This document shows, piece after piece, positions 62,292 to 64,000 of a DNA stretch of 64,000 nucleotides (within the stretch, counting starts at the first letter, position 1; each line of letters opens with the position of its first letter). Origin of the DNA: Streptomyces sp. 11x1 (GTDB taxonomy: Bacteria > Actinomycetota > Actinomycetes > Streptomycetales > Streptomycetaceae); assembly GCF_032598905.1 (NCBI RefSeq), contig NZ_CP122458.1, forward strand, positions 806,001-870,000, read 5' to 3'. The notes under the pieces are model-generated. The model saw only the letters and a program-made list of their open reading frames with translations, made no database searches and was not told where the DNA came from. Made by a program: the position numbers and the translations under genes.

Positions 62292-62681
62292 TCACGTCGT
62301 GAGGGTGATACGGATGCCGATCGTGCCGTCGGCGCCGCGGCGCAGTCGGCTGCCTAGGAGGGTGAGCCGGCCGAGGACCCCGTACTTGCGGGCGATCAGC
62401 CGCCGGTAGGCGGCGGAGCCGGCCGCGTCCAGGATGTCGGCGCGGGCGGGGACGGAGTCGCCGGTGGGGTTGCCGCGCACGTCGCAGGGGCCGACGAGGA
62501 CGTCGGCGCGGTTGCGGATGCGTTTGACCTTCCAGGAGTCGGCGACGGTCCAGACTCCGAGGGCGTCGCCGTCCCGTACCACCCACACCGGAGTCGGCAC
62601 GGTGGAGCCGTTCTTGCGGTAGGTGGTGACCAGCAGGTACTTGCCCGCGCCGAGCGCGTCGAGCGTGGTGTCGTCCGCCAT
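62292..62681 (-). CDS. PPOX-class F420/FMN-dependent oxidoreductase
   Basis: Predicted 129 aa split-barrel flavoprotein-type protein. LGAGKYLLVTTYRKNGSTVP (residues 10-29) and PVWVVRDGDALGVWTVADSWKV are typical of the PPOX class/TIGR03666-type F420-dependent oxidoreductases. SWKVKRIRNRADVLVGPCDV continues the barrel. Such enzymes use F420 or FMN to reduce or oxidise small aromatics, and some are biliverdin-reductase-like. ATG 62681 is used. It is convergent with the LuxR remnant and lies downstream of the HAD phosphatase gene on the same strand (94-base gap). Confidence 0.87.
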   Translation of the reverse strand: MADDTTLDALGAGKYLLVTTYRKNGSTVPTPVWVVRDGDALGVWTVADSWKVKRIRNRADVLVGPCDVRGNPTGDSVPARADILDAAGSAAYRRLIARKYGVLGRLTLLGSRLRRGADGTIGIRITLTT

Positions 62682-62775
62682 GACAGGAGTCTAGGGCCCC
62701 TGCGCGGGGCCCGGGCGCACGACCGCCGGCGGAACCGTGGCGGCCGTACTCCCAGCAACGGACGGTGCGACGGCG

Positions 62776-63411
62776 TCAGTCCAGCAGGCCGTCGTAGTCG
62801 GGGAGCTTGTACGTGCGCTCGGCGTGGCCGCCGACGAGGTCGGTGGTGTTGTTGCCGACGTTGGCGATGATCGTGTACCCGTCGGACTCGATGTCCGCGC
62901 GCGAGGCGGTCTTGTAGGCGGAGACCTCGGAGAAGAGATCGGGCAGGTCGCGCACATAGAGCCCGTCGACGGGGTAGCCGACGTTCTTCAGGTTCCACTC
63001 GGTGAGGGACTCGATGATGCCGGGGCGGGCGGTGACGAAGAAGACGTCCACCCCACGGGACTTGGCGTACTTGGCCAGCGCCAGGGAGGGCTTCAGCGCC
63101 GGGGTCGGCAGCTGGTACCAGGGCGTGTAGTGCGTCTCCAGCGTCGTGTTGTCGATGTCGAAGACGATGGCGAGCCTCTGCCCCGAGGAGTTCGCGGTGC
63201 GCTGCTGGATGTAGGGCGTGGCCGTGTCGATGACGGTCTTCACGTCCTTCTGCCAGGTCGCGTAGTCCACTTCGGCGGCCGCGGCCGCGGTGATCGCGGC
63301 CGTGCCGGCCGCCGCGGCGGCCGGCACGGCGGCGGTCATCGAGGCGCCCAGGCCCAGGACGGCCACCGTGGCGACCGTGGTGATGCGGCGTCCCACACCG
63401 CTTGCTGTCAT
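62776..63411 (-). CDS. Secreted HAD-family acid phosphatase (class B-like)
   Basis: Predicted 211 aa from ATG 63411. A signal peptide spans about residues 8-35 (ITTVATVAVLGLGASMTAAV), with cleavage near AAAAAG. The HAD motifs are IVFDIDNTTLETHYTPW (motif I with the nucleophile Asp), FFVTARPGIIESLTEW (motif II) and GYTIIANVGNNTTDLVGG (motif IV with the acidic pair position partly changed to N-N-x-x-D). This is the HAD acid phosphatase group seen as class B-like secreted phosphatases in Streptomyces. It would scavenge phosphate from organic esters. The leader contains a strong hairpin (63438-63465). Confidence 0.9.
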   Translation of the reverse strand: MTASGVGRRITTVATVAVLGLGASMTAAVPAAAAAGTAAITAAAAAEVDYATWQKDVKTVIDTATPYIQQRTANSSGQRLAIVFDIDNTTLETHYTPWYQLPTPALKPSLALAKYAKSRGVDVFFVTARPGIIESLTEWNLKNVGYPVDGLYVRDLPDLFSEVSAYKTASRADIESDGYTIIANVGNNTTDLVGGHAERTYKLPDYDGLLD

Positions 63412-63437
63412 GTTCGTCCCCTTCTAGTCATGTCAAA

Positions 63438-63465
63438 GCGGCGAGGTGGTCGGACCCCTCGCCGC
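63438..63465 (-). other. Strong hairpin in the leader of the HAD phosphatase gene
   Basis: GCGGCGAGG (63438-63446) pairs perfectly with CCTCGCCGC (63457-63465) around a 10-base loop. It lies 27 bases upstream of the start codon at 63411, so it would be inside the 5' untranslated RNA if transcription starts upstream. Confidence 0.5.
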
Positions 63466-63677
63466 AGTCGTCATGGTCATGTCCATCAGTGGCCGGGAGA
63501 CTACCCAAGAGTTACTGATTAGTAGAGAGGTCGCGACGAACGTTCTTCGACGGGACGAGGCCTGTGGGCCCGGCCGCGGGCCGTGAAGATCGCAGAACGC
63601 TCGGCAAACACCAACCGGCGGGTCTACATTGCCCGTTGGACGAGCGCACTTTCACAGAAGATCCAGGAGTTGATGCC

Positions 63678-64000
63678 GTGACGGACAACCCGGCCACCTC
63701 GGACTTCCCCTCCTCGTCGCTGAACCGTCGCATCGTCACCACGCGGCCGAGCGCCGCGCGGATCTGGAACTACTGGCTCGGCGGCAGGGACTACTACGAG
63801 GTCGACCGCAAGGCCGGGGACGAGATCCGCCGACTGCATCCGAGCATCCACGACTACGCGCGGGCGGACCGGCGGTTCCTGCGCCGGGCGGTGCGCCATC
63901 TCGCCGCCGACCTGGGGATCCGGCAGTTCCTGGACATCGGCGCCGGGCTACCGACCGCGGAGAACACCCACGAGGTCGCCCAGCGCGTCCTCCCGGACGC
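63678..64000 (+). CDS. DUF574-type SAM-dependent methyltransferase (3' truncated by window)
   Basis: The frame opens at GTG 63678, with a GGAG site 11 bases upstream, and runs beyond the window end; 107 residues are visible. RIVTTRPSAARIWNYWLGGRD and HPSIHDYARADRRFLRRAVR match the N-terminal part of DUF574 (SAM-dependent methyltransferase family common in Streptomyces), and QFLDIGAGLPTAENTHEVAQ is motif I that binds SAM. The substrate is unknown. It is divergent from the HAD phosphatase gene (267-base gap, with TACATT as a possible -10 region). Confidence 0.9.
   Translation, partial: MTDNPATSDFPSSSLNRRIVTTRPSAARIWNYWLGGRDYYEVDRKAGDEIRRLHPSIHDYARADRRFLRRAVRHLAADLGIRQFLDIGAGLPTAENTHEVAQRVLPD

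Overview
The window is chromosomal DNA of a high-GC actinomycete, almost certainly Streptomyces. Coding regions have very strong G/C third-position bias, many starts are GTG, and several promoters look leaderless. The family content is typical of the genus: SpoIIE-type phosphatases with an RsbW-like ATPase domain, ANTAR-GAF and DUF574 proteins, DUF1206, DUF4032 and DUF6328, Tat-exported enzymes, and sugar ABC transporters without their own ATPase. I see no rRNA, tRNA, CRISPR array, phage or intact insertion sequence.

Layout. 1-9.2 kb is a housekeeping and accessory mix: a truncated SpoIIE phosphatase, a Gfo/Idh/MocA oxidoreductase, a frameshifted membrane protein, an alpha/beta hydrolase, an aldo/keto reductase, an iron-box-preceded ferredoxin-NADP reductase, a YciO-type protein and a DUF6745 pair. 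9.46-15.44 kb is a tight operon matching the STM4015-STM4014-STM4013-STM4012-STM4011 families (leucine-rich repeat protein, ATP-grasp-like protein, alkaline-phosphatase-superfamily hydrolase, two radical SAM enzymes), followed by a type II thioesterase whose start overlaps the last gene. It is the best candidate for an uncharacterised pathway. 15.5-21.3 kb holds a CitA/CitB-like two-component system divergent from a TctC-TctB-TctA tricarboxylate transporter; a small tandem repeat lies between them.

21.3-30.5 kb carries an acyl-CoA ligase, DUF4032, a universal stress protein, a VOC protein and a three-gene redox-signalling operon (response regulator fused to a thioredoxin-reductase-like flavoprotein, cyclic-nucleotide-domain histidine kinase, UBP-type zinc finger). 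30.5-46.8 kb is mixed: a PLP dehydratase, a PobA-like hydroxylase, a large Tat-exported propeller/amidohydrolase, a Tat-exported FAD oxidase, a RpiR regulator, a TerD-CAP-CAP fusion, a serine hydrolase, an ANTAR-GAF regulator and a nucleotide-kinase-like protein.

46.8-58.3 kb is a carbohydrate utilisation locus: two cytoplasmic hydrolase/lyase-like proteins, two permeases and a lipoprotein solute-binding protein, then a ROK repressor, and divergently a BadF-type amino-sugar kinase and a Tat-exported PAP2 phosphatase with an autotransporter-type repeat. A perfect inverted repeat between repressor and kinase is the likely ROK operator. 58.3-64 kb holds a second SpoIIE phosphatase, a 216-bp compound palindromic element bounded by CTAG, a peptidoglycan-binding membrane protein, a LuxR-type remnant, an F420/flavin-type oxidoreductase, a secreted HAD phosphatase and the start of a DUF574 methyltransferase.

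Functional assignments are read from motifs and family memory; no database search was run.
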